Shown here piece after piece: positions 1 to 12,926 of a stretch of DNA of 64,000 nt; positions within the stretch are counted from its first letter, which is position 1; each line of letters opens with the position of its first letter. Source of the stretch: Anaspis maculata (lineage: Eukaryota > Arthropoda > Insecta > Coleoptera > Scraptiidae); NCBI GenBank assembly GCA_949128115.1, contig OX421961.1, positions 108,050,363 through 108,114,362 on the forward strand, given 5' to 3'. Both the position numbers and the translations under genes were made by a program. Below the pieces are notes generated by a model. It was not told where the DNA came from. It was given only the letters and a program-made list of their open reading frames with translations, and made no database searches.

Positions 1-2472
1 CTTGGTTAAGGTCTATCTATGTCTGTCCGTGAATCACTATGACCAAAACACAAACCAGAACCAAGATTATAACAAAATAACGCCACAACCAACCTACAGA
101 ACACAGGACGTATTTAACACAAAAGAGGTTATGATTTTTTGACGTTGAAATCAAATTGAGGTACAATTACACTGCCATCTTTGCCAATAATTCTTTTAGG
201 TTTTCAGAGATTTTTCTGTAATCCAAAGAATCCATCAGCCTTTGTTGAATAATTTACTTAGAAAGTCGTCGTCAAGTCAGATGCCGTGCGCAGAACCTAT
301 AATCGCAGATGTCGGTCGCTTGTTACATCATTGGTTGTACTGTACTTATACTGAAGTGTCACATCTGTCAAAAGGCATTTGATGCATTTGACAGCCAGCG
401 GTGAATGCCATATTAGGGTTGACATAATGTTAATAATTTTACCTAGTTTTTATTATTACGTGGTATATGTAAGTTCTTTGATATTGCAGGTTGATTATTG
501 CATCAAATACCTACGTATCGTTGTTGAAAACGCCAACGACAAAATGCAGCTTTACAACTGCAGACTTGAATCATTCATGTGATATTCATTGAAATATACA
601 ATTGCTAGTTCACAGCCAATTAATCCAGCTTTCACGGTGCGGTTACTTATTAAAATCGACCGTGTCCCGGTAACCGTTTATTAGGTCTTAATTTGGAATT
701 TTATTTTGTCAAACGATATTCAGTCATGATATATGCAAATTACACGTTATAGGTATATATACCTACTTGTATTAGGTGGATATGTAGAAATAGATGAATA
801 TAAATCGACGACGGAATAACGTACGGAGAGTAATACACAATCATGACGTTTAACAATTTATGGCGCGGTTAAGGCGGCGTTTCTCCGCTGCTCAATTCAA
901 CGACAAAGTTTTGAATTATTCGAAAGCTTTTCTATTGGGGACATTTTGGGCCGCATATAATACCGATAGATATGGAAAAATAACTTACGGCTATTTTATT
1001 TATGGCATCGTAGTATTTGGCATGACTGGGCCCTCCTTTCATTCCGATTTATATTCCTTTTCCAGAAGCGGAGGGTCAAGATGTCGCCCATGTGTCATCC
1101 CGCACACGCGATCCAGTAAGCGGTGGGTGCATTATTCATTACCCTTTGATATTTTGGATTCCAGATATCAGAGAATGAAACCAAAACGTCAAATTAGGAT
1201 CATTTCAACTCCAAAATCATCTCAACACATTATTGTGCGACCATATAGATATCTTTTGTTAGGACCGAGGTTAGGACGTTACAAATAATGCCACATTGCG
1301 GATGGGGTTTGCGGTTCATCTAGGTTGATTTCGTTAATGGATTATAAATACTATGTTTATATATAAAAAATTGCCAGACCATAACCCATGTGATTTAAAT
1401 AAATGTTATGTACAAACTTTAATTAGTGTAATTGTTCCGTAATTAGTCCTGAAACATTTATGGGAATCGGAACTAAAATTACATACCTGAAATAAAGCCA
1501 TACCTAGATGTGCATGTCTCTATTACATTTATAAATTGTCATGCAATTGCCATTTTGTTCGTTCTATTGTGATGGAGCTCCATGCTGCAATTTTCAACAT
1601 TTAATTCCGTTAACTATGCATGACATTTTGCGTATTGTTAAGAAATACGTTATTTATATTACTTTTGCAAAAAATAAATCTTTTTCCATTTCAAAGGCGG
1701 TTTTTGCCAAAGTATAATGACACTCAAGATACTTACATATAATTCCTAGAAAAACAACGTTCAAGAGCTTTTTTATTGGACCTGCTCATGCTGTTTTCCG
1801 CATGAAAATGCTTTTATTGGCTGAGATATTGAGATATTTATAACAGAGACTTACAAAAATTCAACGTTTTAACATGATAGTTAGGATATATTATCATTAG
1901 GTATTTCCATTAGTTATTATGCTAGAAAATCGGCGCAAAAAAAGTACCATTACTTATATTAGAGCTTGCTGTTTTGATTTGACGTCTTATCAGTAAGTAT
2001 ATCCATTCAACGGATCAATGGTTGAATGTCATCGGTTGGCGATGGCTTTGGCCTTTGCGCTGTCCAGGTTGATTTTGGTCTGCTTTGACATTTTTCCAGT
2101 CAAAATGTCAACGTTCTCAGGAACTCTGCAAAGGTCCATTCTGCCAGTCTTCTTTGAAGTACATCCATCAATGTTCGATTTAGTTAAAGTCTCAATCGAG
2201 ATAAGGATTATAGGATAATAGAGAACAGGATGTTCTGTTGATTTCATTGTTCTCAAATAATTCATTGGCTACTTTATTTCTGCGCGACAGAGCTCTAACC
2301 TAACACAACATCAGTTCTATATGAAAATCTGTTCTGCATGATGTACGAGCCTCGCTTCAGTGAAATTGGCACCATATTCTATTAAAGAAAAACTCAAAAG
2401 TTAAGCTTCCAATTAAAATCTTCCAAGGGTGATTTTTTTCAAATTAAACTGCTCAACAGTTGAAGTGATCGT
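1..2472. other. No gene recognised (AT-rich unique-looking DNA)
   Basis: No transposon end, RNA gene or recognisable protein is visible. The longest open frame, 142 codons at 860-1288 (+), has no motif I know and is compatible with chance in DNA of this composition. It cannot be called a gene from sequence alone. Confidence 0.5.
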
Positions 2473-2837
2473 AGCTCCTCCGACTATACCACAACACCGG
2501 ACCACCAGACCAGAACTCCACAGACACGTGTTTCGCCCCTGTTAGGACTTGTGGAGGCATCCAAGTCCTACGATGCGGTGAAGTTGCAGTAGAAGAAATC
2601 TGTAATGCACACTTATTGGGGATACTCGTAACATGTGAGTCTCTCATGCATCGCCATCTATCCAAGGCACTCCCCATATCACAAGAGTCTCCCATCAGTG
2701 TACATCACAGATCTCTTTGTTACTTCATCGAATTGTCGTACTTGGATGCCTCCACACTGATGAGCCTCCAACAGGGGCAAAACACGTGTCTGTAGAGCTC
2801 TGGTCTGGTGACCCGGTGTTGTAGTAGTCGGAGAGCT
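2473..2837. repeat. Small foldback (inverted-repeat) element
   Basis: The left arm from 2473 (CTCCTCCGACTATACCACA) reappears as its reverse complement ending at 2837. Shared blocks include CAGACACGTGTTT and GGATGCCT, at matching distances from the centre near 2650. The arms are about 150 bp and clearly diverged, so this is an old copy. No coding sequence is present and no target duplication is obvious. It is probably a foldback-type MITE, but the superfamily cannot be assigned. Confidence 0.65.
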
Positions 2838-3257
2838 TTGTTTTATTAAAACTACTGGGTTCTAAGCAGCATATTAAATTGCGTGTGTATTTTTCCTAAA
2901 ATTGAAATGATCTACTCGAACTTTCGCCCCATTTTAAATCTGAATATCTCAAAAAATGACCCAATTTTGAAAATTCATTGTAATTAGGGTGATTTTGGGG
3001 CAGATGGCCATAGGGGAGAGATGACCAGAGGGCTCATAATTTTGAAGCAGGTGAAGAGATGGCGTTACCGCCTTATCAGCACAACAGCGGGTAAAGTTAT
3101 ACTGCCGACTGCTGTCGATCCTGTTAGTGCAGAAAATTGCCGAAAAAATAGGTAAAGTGGTATTTGTTCTCCTTGACCACTTCATCATTTACTTGCCTAA
3201 TAACGTAACTTCACGGTTAGCCGGAATTTTCACACGTTTTCCTGTTTTACCAACTTA

Positions 3258-3400
3258 ATGATGAAGCGGGACGTCTTCACGATATTCAAATCTAAAAATG
3301 TAAAGGCTGAAGATTGGATCAGGTGTAAGATATGTTTCTACTGTTTACATGAAAACTGCACAGAATTCGACAATAAATGCCATGAATGGGACAGGAATAG
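3258..3400 (+). pseudogene. Possible zinc-finger tail of a pogo/Tigger-like transposase
   Basis: The frame from 3258 contains DWIRCKICFYCLHENC, a Cys-x2-Cys-x4-His-x2-Cys arrangement. It resembles the PHD-like tail found at the C-terminus of many insect DDE_1 (pogo/Tigger) transposases, where W-I-x-C-x2-C-x2-W-x-H-x2-C is common. No DDE domain is readable upstream, and the frame turns into simple-looking sequence after about 45 residues. If the match is real, this is a short relic. It could also be a chance cysteine-rich stretch. Confidence 0.25.
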
Positions 3401-3509
3401 GGAATGGGGAATGAGGCAAAGAAACATGAAAAGGACAACAAACGATGGAGAATTAGGCATGGCTAACTCCCTTAAAACTGTGGCCACTGTCTCCCTTGCT
3501 ATCCGGTAG

Positions 3510-6500
3510 AGATGGCCAGTGACTTTTTTTTCAGGATTTTTCTCTTATGAATTTTCCATCAAATTGTTCTCATGTTTGCGAAGATATAGAGAAATGATCA
3601 AAGTTTTCATTGATGTTCACTTTTACCTCAAGCTTTGTGAAACTTCGCAAGAATATATTTTTTCCAAAACTATGGCCAACTTCCCCGGACTTACCATAAA
3701 TATATTGTTCACACTATAGGTATATTTGAAACATCTGGAAGATTGTTCCAATATTCGCTGGAGACTCCGCCTTGGAGATGGCGGATGGGCCACAAATCCG
3801 ACTCCGACTTGAAGGTAAGTCACAAACTCGTACAATTGGCGAAGGAGCCGCTCGAGAGCTTACCGGATTCACAAGCAAAGCTGTTTGACTTTTTTTTGAG
3901 CTCTCCTATACAGAGGAACCTCCATATTTGTTGATAATTATTATTGGTCATATTTATTGATAAATTTATTTTTAAAATCATTGTTGAATTATATTTTTAA
4001 TTCTGGTTGATTAACGCGCTAAAATATATTAGGTGTCAAGCCCGAATAGATAAGATCTGACTCGCGAAAAACTTATCAAATGTGGAAAACTGTTTGAAAG
4101 TATGAGAGAGTAAGATAAAAATACGAAAAATTACGAAGAAAAAAAAGAAGCTGTAACAAATAGCTTCCGCTACTCCGTATGAGGACAGGCTTTAATCTTT
4201 AGTGATGAATGCATGTGAACTATAAACATATTTTCCACCTGTATTTTTTGGTCGAACATTATTTCAACTTCAACGTTCCTTAATGATTTCATGGATCAAT
4301 TTTCTAAATATAAGATAGATGCAAGCACCTGTTGACGATGTTTAAATCGACAAGATACTTCCACAACATTGCAAGCAAAGGTGAAGAGCTTTCTTTCTAT
4401 CGGCATCTATACATAAATATTGGTGTATATAAAATTCAAATAGCGAGCCTAATCTGAAGAAGCCCTAGTTCAAGACGGAACCTTATTCATTAGTTTAAAA
4501 CAAATCTTTGTTTGTGTTTAAAAGGCAACTCTAGGCGCTCTAAATGGACCGTGCAAGATTGAAATTGCTTCAAGGCGTCAGGCCAGGTGTCAATAAATCT
4601 GGGCGGAATTGCGACACACGTGAAATCTCATCCTCAAGCCCTCATTTTCACCACCACTACTGATTCCAAACTATCATTCCACTACCTGTGCGGCGCTTCT
4701 ATTAGGTAGGTATAGAAGTCGCAATTTGTTCATCATGTTTAATGTCTTGTCGGCAACGATTTCTGGCGCCACTACTCTTCCTACCATGCACGGCGGTTTT
4801 CTTTCAGACCCAATTTTAATTAAGTTTTTGCCAACTTTATGATTTCATTTCTGAAAATTAGTTACCGGGGCCGGTCTGAGAACGATCTTTTTGCAGACCC
4901 ATCAGCTCTTATGCTACTGAAGCAAACAATACCTATAGTAGCTACACACTATGTAAAATCTTGATTTTGTCGATCTTCCGATTCCATTGTTTTCTGCAAT
5001 TGCCAGTATACGATCATCAACAACTGGCTGGAAAGCTTTGCCTCATAATGATACTCGCACATTAGTTATTCAGGGTTGGCGCGCTCGTTTGTGGTCTGTG
5101 ATTTTTACATTATCGCCAGAAGGCGTAATCAGGGTTCTGGACACTTCCACAGTTAGCTGCAAATGACATTTTGATAGTCGACGACTAAGCTCGGAGTCTA
5201 CTCACCCTCCTCCCTGATGGTTATAACGAGAAAGAGATCACGATATCGCTCACTTACCTTCCTAATTTTTATTTCATTATTTAAAAGCCCTAATGACGGC
5301 CTCGTAATTGCCGTAATTTCGCTCTAATTAGAGAGAAATGTTGATGGACGAACACAAAGATTTCAGAAGACAACGCACGGTAATAAAAAATGTGTCGTTG
5401 TAGTAAGTGCGCGTTTTACCGAGCTTTATTACACGGCTGCAGCCTGATTATTTTTCACAGATCAATTACGACCGTTCTTAATAGGGCTAATTTCGAAATG
5501 GGAGTGACAGAAAGACCGTTCGAGTCAGAGGGCGGTTCGAATTACCCATAGACCTTTTGAAACTCCCGACTTTCATTCACAAATTTCTCGAATGCACAGA
5601 CTAATGGCCGGTATTTACTAAAAATAAAAAAAAGATTGCGGATTAATAGCAGAAAAATGGTTATACAACCAGATTTTTTTTTTATAATCTATGTGTAACG
5701 TCAAAGAGAACCCATTGACACAAGAATAGCGCATTGTTACAAACGCTAGCATATGTCTAAACATAAGGGTTGTATAAGAGCTAGGTACCGAAAGGCCTTC
5801 CATACCCCAACATTAATAATTACATATTACATTAAAATATTGGATTTAAAAAATCCAACCGGAACAGATGTTCCATATACGTTCAACGTGCACATAACCG
5901 TCGGCCACGCCGCCACGCGAGATCCTGGAGCGGTAATAGTACACGCGTCGGTCCGAGTGGACTCCTGCAGGGTCCTAAATGCTTCTTAAGACGAAGAATG
6001 GTCCGTGTAATTGCTACGTATTAATTCAATTTAGTAACACTTCCGGTGGTTACAAAGGAAACCCCTTTGCTGCGTCCGGATGCTGGCTCCTACTGGGATG
6101 AGAATTACAGGTCTTAACCCTGCAATTTGCTAATAAAAGATACGTCGACGTATGTGACAAGGGGTGGGACTCCCGGGTCTCCACAAAAGAGGTGAATTCT
6201 GGCGCGAGGGTGTATAAAGAGATTCCCGATGCTTTTTAACATTCGGGCGTATGCGGATCGTAACCGTTTTACCAGTATGCGATGCAGTTTTTGTTATAGG
6301 TATAGGTACAATAATTGTGTCACACACCCCAATTATCAGGCTTTTTTGCACAAAGCACAGATTTTTTTTCACGAAACATCGTCAGTTTTACATTTAGTAT
6401 AATGAATCATTTTGATTCAGGCTGACGAGTTTTTAACGCTTCTAGCGTTTTTTAAAATGGCTATCATGACTGTTTAGAGCGATGTTAGTAGGCACCTTGC

Positions 6501-8170
6501 AACATCAAACATCAAACAATCTCAAACTTCCACACCGATTTTCAGCTCTCTTCTGGCTCTAAACCTAAAACTGGTCCATGACAAAGGGGAGACGAAAAAG
6601 AGAGTGAAGACGTTGCCCGCTGTTGGTTAAGATTTGGAGCTTATGGCTGATGTTACTCGAAATTCAAATTTACCGTTTTGATATTTTGATAGCGTGCAAA
6701 TTTGCATCGGTTGCAAGTCGCTAGAATCCAGGTTGCGTCGGATTACTATGACAACAGCGCAAAACAACTTGTTTTAGTCAATCAGGTTTTTTTATATTTG
6801 GCAATTTGCACCACGGCAGATTTGCACCACCTGACTTAAAATTGAGCCCTTACATGTCTTCTTGATTTGGTCTGGAAAGAAAGAAGAAACTCAAGTCTGA
6901 AATAATCTTACCGGGTAGCCATAAATAAGTACCAACATTGCCAAAAACTTTTGAATTAGATTATATCACCAATCACTTGTACTTAATATAAGTAGTACGA
7001 TTAATGGCAATTATTTCTTTGTAACATTATGAGTTCAAAAAAAAAAGTATCATAAAATACAACTTGCCCCATAACGATATGGTATTAATAAAGCATTATC
7101 AGACGATTAAGCGTACCACACATTGTATTTTGTGAAGACTATACACGATTTGACAGCGCACTAGCCGTAGCCCTCCAGTGCTACAACTTGTCTCTTTATT
7201 TGTGATCCAAAAGTCCTATGCGCAAGGAAATGTAATAAATATCATTGCTACGAATTTCACGTTTAGGTTCGTTAATCATTGAGACGATGGTTTTAAAACA
7301 CATAGTGTTTGTTACTGCGTACTACAATAAATACAAGCTAACAACTACTGCTTGGGAATATCGCTGATTACTACGCGCTTTTTATCCGCTCGCTATTGCT
7401 TCGAATTCAATACTACTTCGAAGGTCGATGCGTGGTGTTCGTATACCTCCGACTAGTGTTCTCGAAGTTTCCATCGGTCCTCCATCAAATTCCATACTGG
7501 TCGTTGCATGTAAATCGTGACCCCTCTCGAACGTCGATCACCTTCGCGTGTGATTCCGGCATGCTCTAGAGCCAGGCACCTCCGCCAAATGGACAGATGT
7601 GTCTTACTCGCATGTTGAAGTCACCACGTAAATTTCGACGGTCCAACCTTATGTGAACACTCGATCAATCGAGACAGACCGCGTGGTGTGCTCCAGAATG
7701 CACGAGAATCGCCGCTCGTAACATTATGTACCTATACATATTATGCATTCAGCTTTTATTTGCATCGCAGCAGGATCTGGCATTTTGTTTTTGCGTTTTT
7801 TAAAATTGTAAATATACCTAGACATCACTTGATACTTCAGCTGCCAGTCAGTCTCAGTGTTAATACTCTGTCAATTTATACCAGCTGATATAAAGCAATG
7901 TTGTCTTTTCCCTTGTCGCCTTATTGTTGTGCTCACATCAGGGTAGATGCTCACTGTGTTTGACAAGAAGTGTTTGGTAAAAAAAGCCTGATTTTCTGAT
8001 GTCAAAGCAGTTACACAGTTGGTGTAAGATGGATTTTGATCTCTGTCTGGTTGAACGAAGATTGGAATAACATGAGAAAATCTTTCTGAAGATCACCAGA
8101 TGTAAAAGCTATATTATTCTGCCTGCACACATTTATTGAAATTCCTCTCTTTAATACTTTTTGGGCAGCT
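3510..8170. other. Long gene-poor stretch
   Basis: No coding region, RNA gene or transposon end can be supported. Base composition is uneven: 5870-6110 and 7380-7690 are richer in G+C and CpG than the surroundings and look low-copy, so they could hold regulatory or conserved non-coding sequence. A 26-bp block beginning TATTATGCATTCAGC at 7737 recurs in inverted orientation near 10985-11012, on the other side of the foldback at 8171-10316. A minus-strand frame just left of that foldback (about 8190-8011, including GDLQKDFLMLFQ) reads like protein, but I do not recognise it. Confidence 0.5.
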
Positions 8171-10316
8171 ACTAGTCCGGATGTTAAGGCATAATACCCT
8201 TCACTCTTATAACAAGCAATGCCACTTGGTATACCTGTTGCCGAGACCATGTTTGACCGATTAAGATCAGGAGCCAAAGTCGCAAGCAATGCAGGCGTCG
8301 TATACAGGGTGTCGTATAGAAAAAAAGTCAAAAATTCGTATATTATCAACCAAACCAGATGGATTCACGTGAATAAGCACATATATTCACAATATATTAC
8401 CCATCAAGGAAGAGTCAACGGTTTTGAAAAATCTTGAGCGGTTCCTGAAATATTAAGGAGAAACTGAATTTTCTTCTGAATATTCAATTTCTCGGTAAAT
8501 CAGTGAATTTTCAAGATATCGAAGTGCAACTTGGTAGTCCTCTGGCCAGTATGGTCATGAATCAAAAACGATCAGGAGCCAAATGCAGGGCCTGCTATTT
8601 CCAGAAGTAAGACAGTCAACTTTTTTTTTCTTCGTGAGCGCCATCTTGTATCTCCGCTTCACTCAACAGTTGAAAAAGTGACAAACGAATGTGAGATAGT
8701 TGACATCCAGTTACATCATTATGAAAAAAATAGCCTTGAAGCAAGATAAAGGTCTCTTCATCGAAAAAACAGTGTTACCCAAGGTTTTCATGGTAATACG
8801 CATTGCAGCGCCTGTGATGGCTAATCAGAGATTTGGAAGAGCAGAGTGAGCTCTTTGTCACAATCGTACATTCATTATGAGCTGAATTATCAAAATTCAT
8901 GATGATCGGTCCAAAGATAAATTTTTGGTGGCTTGCTGAACCAAATATGTGGCGCTTTTTGGTGGAAAATGCAAAAAAAATTGAGCAATCATCATCATGT
9001 CATCCCTCACTAAGAGAAGGCTATTGCAAAAACTGAAACTGATCAACGCTGGAATGTTTTGGGAGAGTCAACCCTATAATCTTGAGCCATAAAATGTTGG
9101 ACACATGCGTCCCTTTGTTAGAGAGAAGACATGGGAGACTTGCATGCAGAAAGTTTTCTCCAAGTTCTGAGCCACGTAATATTTTCAGAAAGCTACCAAA
9201 ATTTTGTCTCTGGATCGATGATGATGAATTTAGGTACTAAATCCCAAAATGGATGTAATATTGCTAGTCATCAACTTTTGGTGGGCTTCTGAATGAAATA
9301 TGTGAATAAGGATTTTTGATTTTTTTTCTGCATGCACGCCTTCCATGTCTTCTCTCTGGTAACCGGACGCATGTTTACAACATTTATTGCCTCAAGAATA
9401 TAGGCTTCAATCTCACAAAACATTCCAGCGTTGATTTGTTTCAGTTTTTGCAACAGCCTTCTCTTCGTGAGGGATAACATGATAATGATAGCCTGATTTT
9501 TTTTTGCATTTCTCACCAAAAAGCGTCACCTATTTTGTTCAGCAAGCCATCAAGGGTTTACTTTTGGACCGATCATTATGAATTTTGGTGATACAGCTCA
9601 AAATGATTGTAGGATTGTGACAGAGAGCTTACTCTGGTCTTTCAAATCTCTCATTAGCCATCACAGGCGCGCAAATGCGTATCACCATGAAAACCTTGAG
9701 TGACAATGTTTTCTCGATGAAGACACCCTCATCTTGCTTCAAGGCTATCTATTTCGTGATAGGGTGACTGGATGCCAACATTCTCACATTCAACTGTCAC
9801 TTTTTCAACTGTTGAGTAAAACAGAGATTCAAGATGGCGCTCACGAAGAAAAAAAAAGTTGACTGTCTTACTTCGGGAAATAGTAGGCCCTGCATTTGGC
9901 TCCTGATCGTTTTTTATTCATGACAATACTTGCCGTAAACTTACCAAGTTGCACTTCGATATCTTTAAAATTCACTGATTTACCGAGAAATGAAATATTC
10001 AGAAGAAAGTTCAGTTTTTCGGAATATTTCAGGAACCGCTCAAGATTTTCCAAAACTGTTGACTCTTTCTTGATGAGTTATACATTGTGGATATATGTGC
10101 CTACTCACGTGAATCCATCTGGTTCGGTTAATGATATACGAATTTTTGACTTTTTTTCTATACGACACCCTGTATACGGCGCCTGCATCATGAACGACTT
10201 TGGCTCCTGATCTTAATCGGTCAAACATGGTCTCGGCAACAGGTATGCCAAGTGGCATTGCTTGTTATAAAAGTGAAGGGTGCCCCCTAAATTTTGACCT
10301 TAACGTCCGGACTATA
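8171..10316. repeat. Large nested foldback, outer inverted repeat
   Basis: The left arm begins at TAGTCCGGATGTTAAGG (about 8172) and the right arm ends with the matching inverse near 10310. Blocks such as ATGCCACTTGG and CCGAGACCATGTTTGACC lie in mirror positions. Homology of the arms runs from the outer end past an internal CAGGGTGTCG terminus for about 1 kb each, and is lost only in a short loop around 9160-9330. The arms look highly similar, so the structure is fairly young or is kept homogeneous by gene conversion. Frames in the arms mirror each other and show no known domain. Confidence 0.85.
8305..10172. mobile_element. Tc1/mariner-like foldback element (CAGGGTGTCG ends, TA flanks)
   Basis: Within the larger palindrome, sequence starting CAGGGTGTCGTATAG at 8305 is mirrored by CTATACGACACCCTG ending at 10172. 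Both ends are bordered by TA (8303-8304 and 10173-10174). CAGGGTG termini with TA duplications are usual for Tc1/mariner-related MITEs in insects. The 1.87-kb unit has arms of about 0.9-1.0 kb and no intact transposase. It is either a foldback inserted at the centre of an older palindrome, or part of one inverted duplication that carried flanking DNA with it. Confidence 0.7.
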
Positions 10317-11326
10317 CCTACAGTGCCCAGTAAAGCTAGCAGCTAAATGGAAAAATCAGTGAAGATGAAAACGGAACGAGGAGCTAGCTGATGTAAGTCC
10401 GTTTCAGACAGGATGGCTGAAAAGAAACTAAGGAGCTTGTTCATGTTGCGAACTCAAGTGATTGGCAGTCCCTACCTATCTCCTCAAATTTCCAGAGTCT
10501 GAAATGTTTCCAGTTCAAGTGCATTGTCCCTGAAAGTAGCTATACCTAATGAATATTCATAGGCCAGCCATCAATCGTTTAATTTGTTTCGATCCAAAAG
10601 TCATCACTTTTATTGTTATTGGTAGGTGCCAGTACCAGATCGATCTCTATCGAGTGAAAGAAACACGGCTTCATAACAAATACAGCTTCCTCCTTGTTGA
10701 ATTCAAATTTTTCTTCTTATACTTTATATGTATAGCACCTCCTCTACAACGTCGTTTGTTACGTCTGTAAAATTAACAAGAACTTTTCCACTGCGCTTGA
10801 AGAATGACCAGCGGTTGATAGTCTATGCCATTCGGACATTTAGTCGATCAAAAATAAACTTGCAACGCCGTTGTGGATTTTGAAGTAAAAGGATAACCCC
10901 AGAAAATAATGCATAACCTAAACTGTGGCATTTCACTGACAACACTTTTACAGGGTAGATTCTATCGAACTAGGCTCGCCTGCTTTGTTGCAAATAAAAG
11001 CTGAATGCATAATAACACATTCCACCTAGACAAACAAGCTAAGCCCTCTCAACGTCGCTACTTCTACTGTTTTATCTCTGTGCGCATCAATGCCATAAGT
11101 GCGTATTGGGTATGCCAATAGTAATAATTGTTCGCCGTCTATTTGACTCATTTGCATATGAGAACAATAGTAATTGTTGCTTTTTACTCTTATGCGAAGA
11201 AATAATAGCCCATTTTTTTATAATACCTACATTAGCATTCATTCGTCAATTTTAGTGATTTTATATAGCTTCACTGCGTTGCGTTGATCATGTTTTGGGA
11301 TTTTGTAGATGATTAACATTTATTGT
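10317..11326. other. No gene recognised
   Basis: Apart from a 26-bp inverted copy (about 10985-11012) of the block at 7737, I see no transposon ends, RNA gene or recognisable coding sequence here. Confidence 0.5.
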
Positions 11327-11490
11327 ACAAGGTGGCCCAACGAAAACAAAACAGCCAAATTTTGTTTGTTGTCAAAGTTGCCGAAACCGTGACGGGGCTT
11401 ATGTCCCTCTAGCAAAAATATTACAGTATTAAAACAAAGGAGTCAAGTGTCTGAAAACCAATCTTTTTTGTTTTCGTTGGGTCACCCTGT
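11327..11490. mobile_element. MITE, 164 bp, TIR ACAAGGTGGCCCAACG
   Basis: The element starts ACAAGGTGGCCCAACGAAAA and ends with the near-perfect inverse, TTTTCGTTGGGTCACCCTGT. The terminal inverted repeat is about 25 bp with few mismatches. The interior is non-coding. The A-C-A-x-GGTG end resembles Tc1/mariner-derived MITEs, but I do not see clear TA borders. Confidence 0.75.
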
Positions 11491-11685
11491 TTAAGGAGTA
11501 TAAGTGAGACTTCATGTGACGGAGTATGGAAGTTTAAAGCCGAGCAAGCGAGGCAAATTAAATACATACGAGTCACATGAAGTCAGTCATACTCCAGATG
11601 CAATACAATATTGTATTTTTGAACAATTCATTCTTTATACCTCACCTACCGTGCTCCGAATGTTGAAAAAAGAAAATACAGAAGT

Positions 11686-12416
11686 ATACCGGGTGATCGT
11701 TTGAAAACTATCCACGCATAATAACTCCCAATTCCTAGTGAATGTTTCATCGAGCAAAAGCAGGTCGATTTCTATATCAAGGGGGACATCTAAAACATAT
11801 ATCCCGTTCACCTTTTATTTTCAGTAGAATGAGTTTTTGGAGCAAAACTAAAGTGACAAGGTATGGAGCGCTGGGAGAATGCGGCTTATGGCATCTGATA
11901 TTTTCGCTCCAAAACTTTGCAGGTGTCATGCATCAGCCTTAGCCCTAAGCCCCCCCAGCTTGTCATTTTATTTTTGCTCCAAAAAGTCATTCTTCTGAAT
12001 TTAAAACGTGAACGGCATATACACTGGGGAATTTCTTACCTTAGCCTCCCCCCCCCCCCTCATCCCAACTCCGAAATTTCAAATGACACTACTTACCTTT
12101 CGATTCATCAAATTAAAGAGAATTAAATTCCCTTTCTGAAAAAATATTCTCATGACCATGAATGTCCAATTTCATGACCCCTAAATTCTCTTTAATTCAG
12201 TCAGCGTCATTCTAAAAAGAGAATTTTTGGTTGAAAAGTGCTATCAAGATTCACCCCTTTGCTCTCCCTCACCCCAACTCCAAAATCTTACAAGACACCA
12301 CCTACTTTGCCATTCATTGAATTGAAGAGAATCGAATTCTCTTTCTGGAAACTTTTTTTTTAAATTTTACTCCCTCCCTTGAAGAAAATTCAGCTTACCT
12401 ATAGTACCCACCCTGT
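11686..12416. mobile_element. Degenerate foldback MITE
   Basis: ACCGGGTG at the left (11689) faces CACCCTGT at the right (12409-12416). An internal inverted repeat joins 11805-11860 (CGTTCACC...TTTTTGGAGCAAAA) to 11957-12016. Further inward there are three related blocks built around TTGAATTGAAGAGAAT (near 12105, 12185 and 12320). The outer match is short, so element limits are approximate. No coding capacity is evident. Confidence 0.45.
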
Positions 12417-12605
12417 TTCTTCGTTTCTTGATCAACCTTCTTTTGGTGCTGCCACCACCCAAAATCCTTCTGCATGTTCACACCGGTGCTTTGATATGGA
12501 GTGACCCGGGCCTTCATTTCACATTTCATTGGTTCTGCCCCTCACGTTTTGTTTGGAGATCCATCGCGCTTTCCCCACATGGATTTCTTGCATTCATTGG
12601 ATTCA

Positions 12606-12638
12606 TGTCACATACTTCATATCTTGAAGTATGTGACA
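12606..12638. repeat. Perfect 14-bp-stem hairpin
   Basis: TGTCACATACTTCA is followed after a 5-nt loop by its exact inverse, TGAAGTATGTGACA. No downstream T-run or gene gives it an obvious terminator role. Confidence 0.7.
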
Positions 12639-12773
12639 TACTGGCTCACTGTTTGTTTTTCGCTTCTTCAATTTCTGTGCTGATTGATGATCTTTCATCA
12701 TTATCTCGGTTGAGACAGTATCATGAGAGGTTGTTGTTGTTGTTGGAGCTAGTTTCTTCGAAATCTTTTTCGA

Positions 12774-12926
12774 CCCTATTATAGCTCTATTACACTACAC
12801 AATTTCTTGTACAATTTCTTGTACAATCTGCCAAAATAGTGTCAAAAAACAATGAACTTGATTGTTCAACTGACAGATTGTTCAAGAAGTTATACAAGAA
12901 ATTGTGTAGTGTAATACAGCTATTAG
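12774..12926. mobile_element. MITE, about 153 bp, TIR with ATTACACTACACAATTTCTT
   Basis: The left end CTATTATAGCTCTATTACAC continues into CTACACAATTTCTTGTACAA. The right half is the inverse with a few changes (TTGTGTAGTGTAATACAGCT). The arms extend about 55 bp, and the left arm has a local duplication of ACAATTTCTTGT. It is non-coding. The arms are similar enough to suggest moderate age. Confidence 0.75.

Noticed and set aside
860..1288. 142-codon ORF as a host gene
   Set aside because: No known motif, no splice or poly(A) context, and a length compatible with chance.
8219..10258. Paired 72-codon ORFs beginning MPLGIPVAETMFDRLRSGAK
   Set aside because: The two arms of the foldback give the same frame; it crosses the transposon terminus and has no known domain.
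12606..12638. Rho-independent terminator
   Set aside because: The window is eukaryotic, there is no T-run and no upstream gene.
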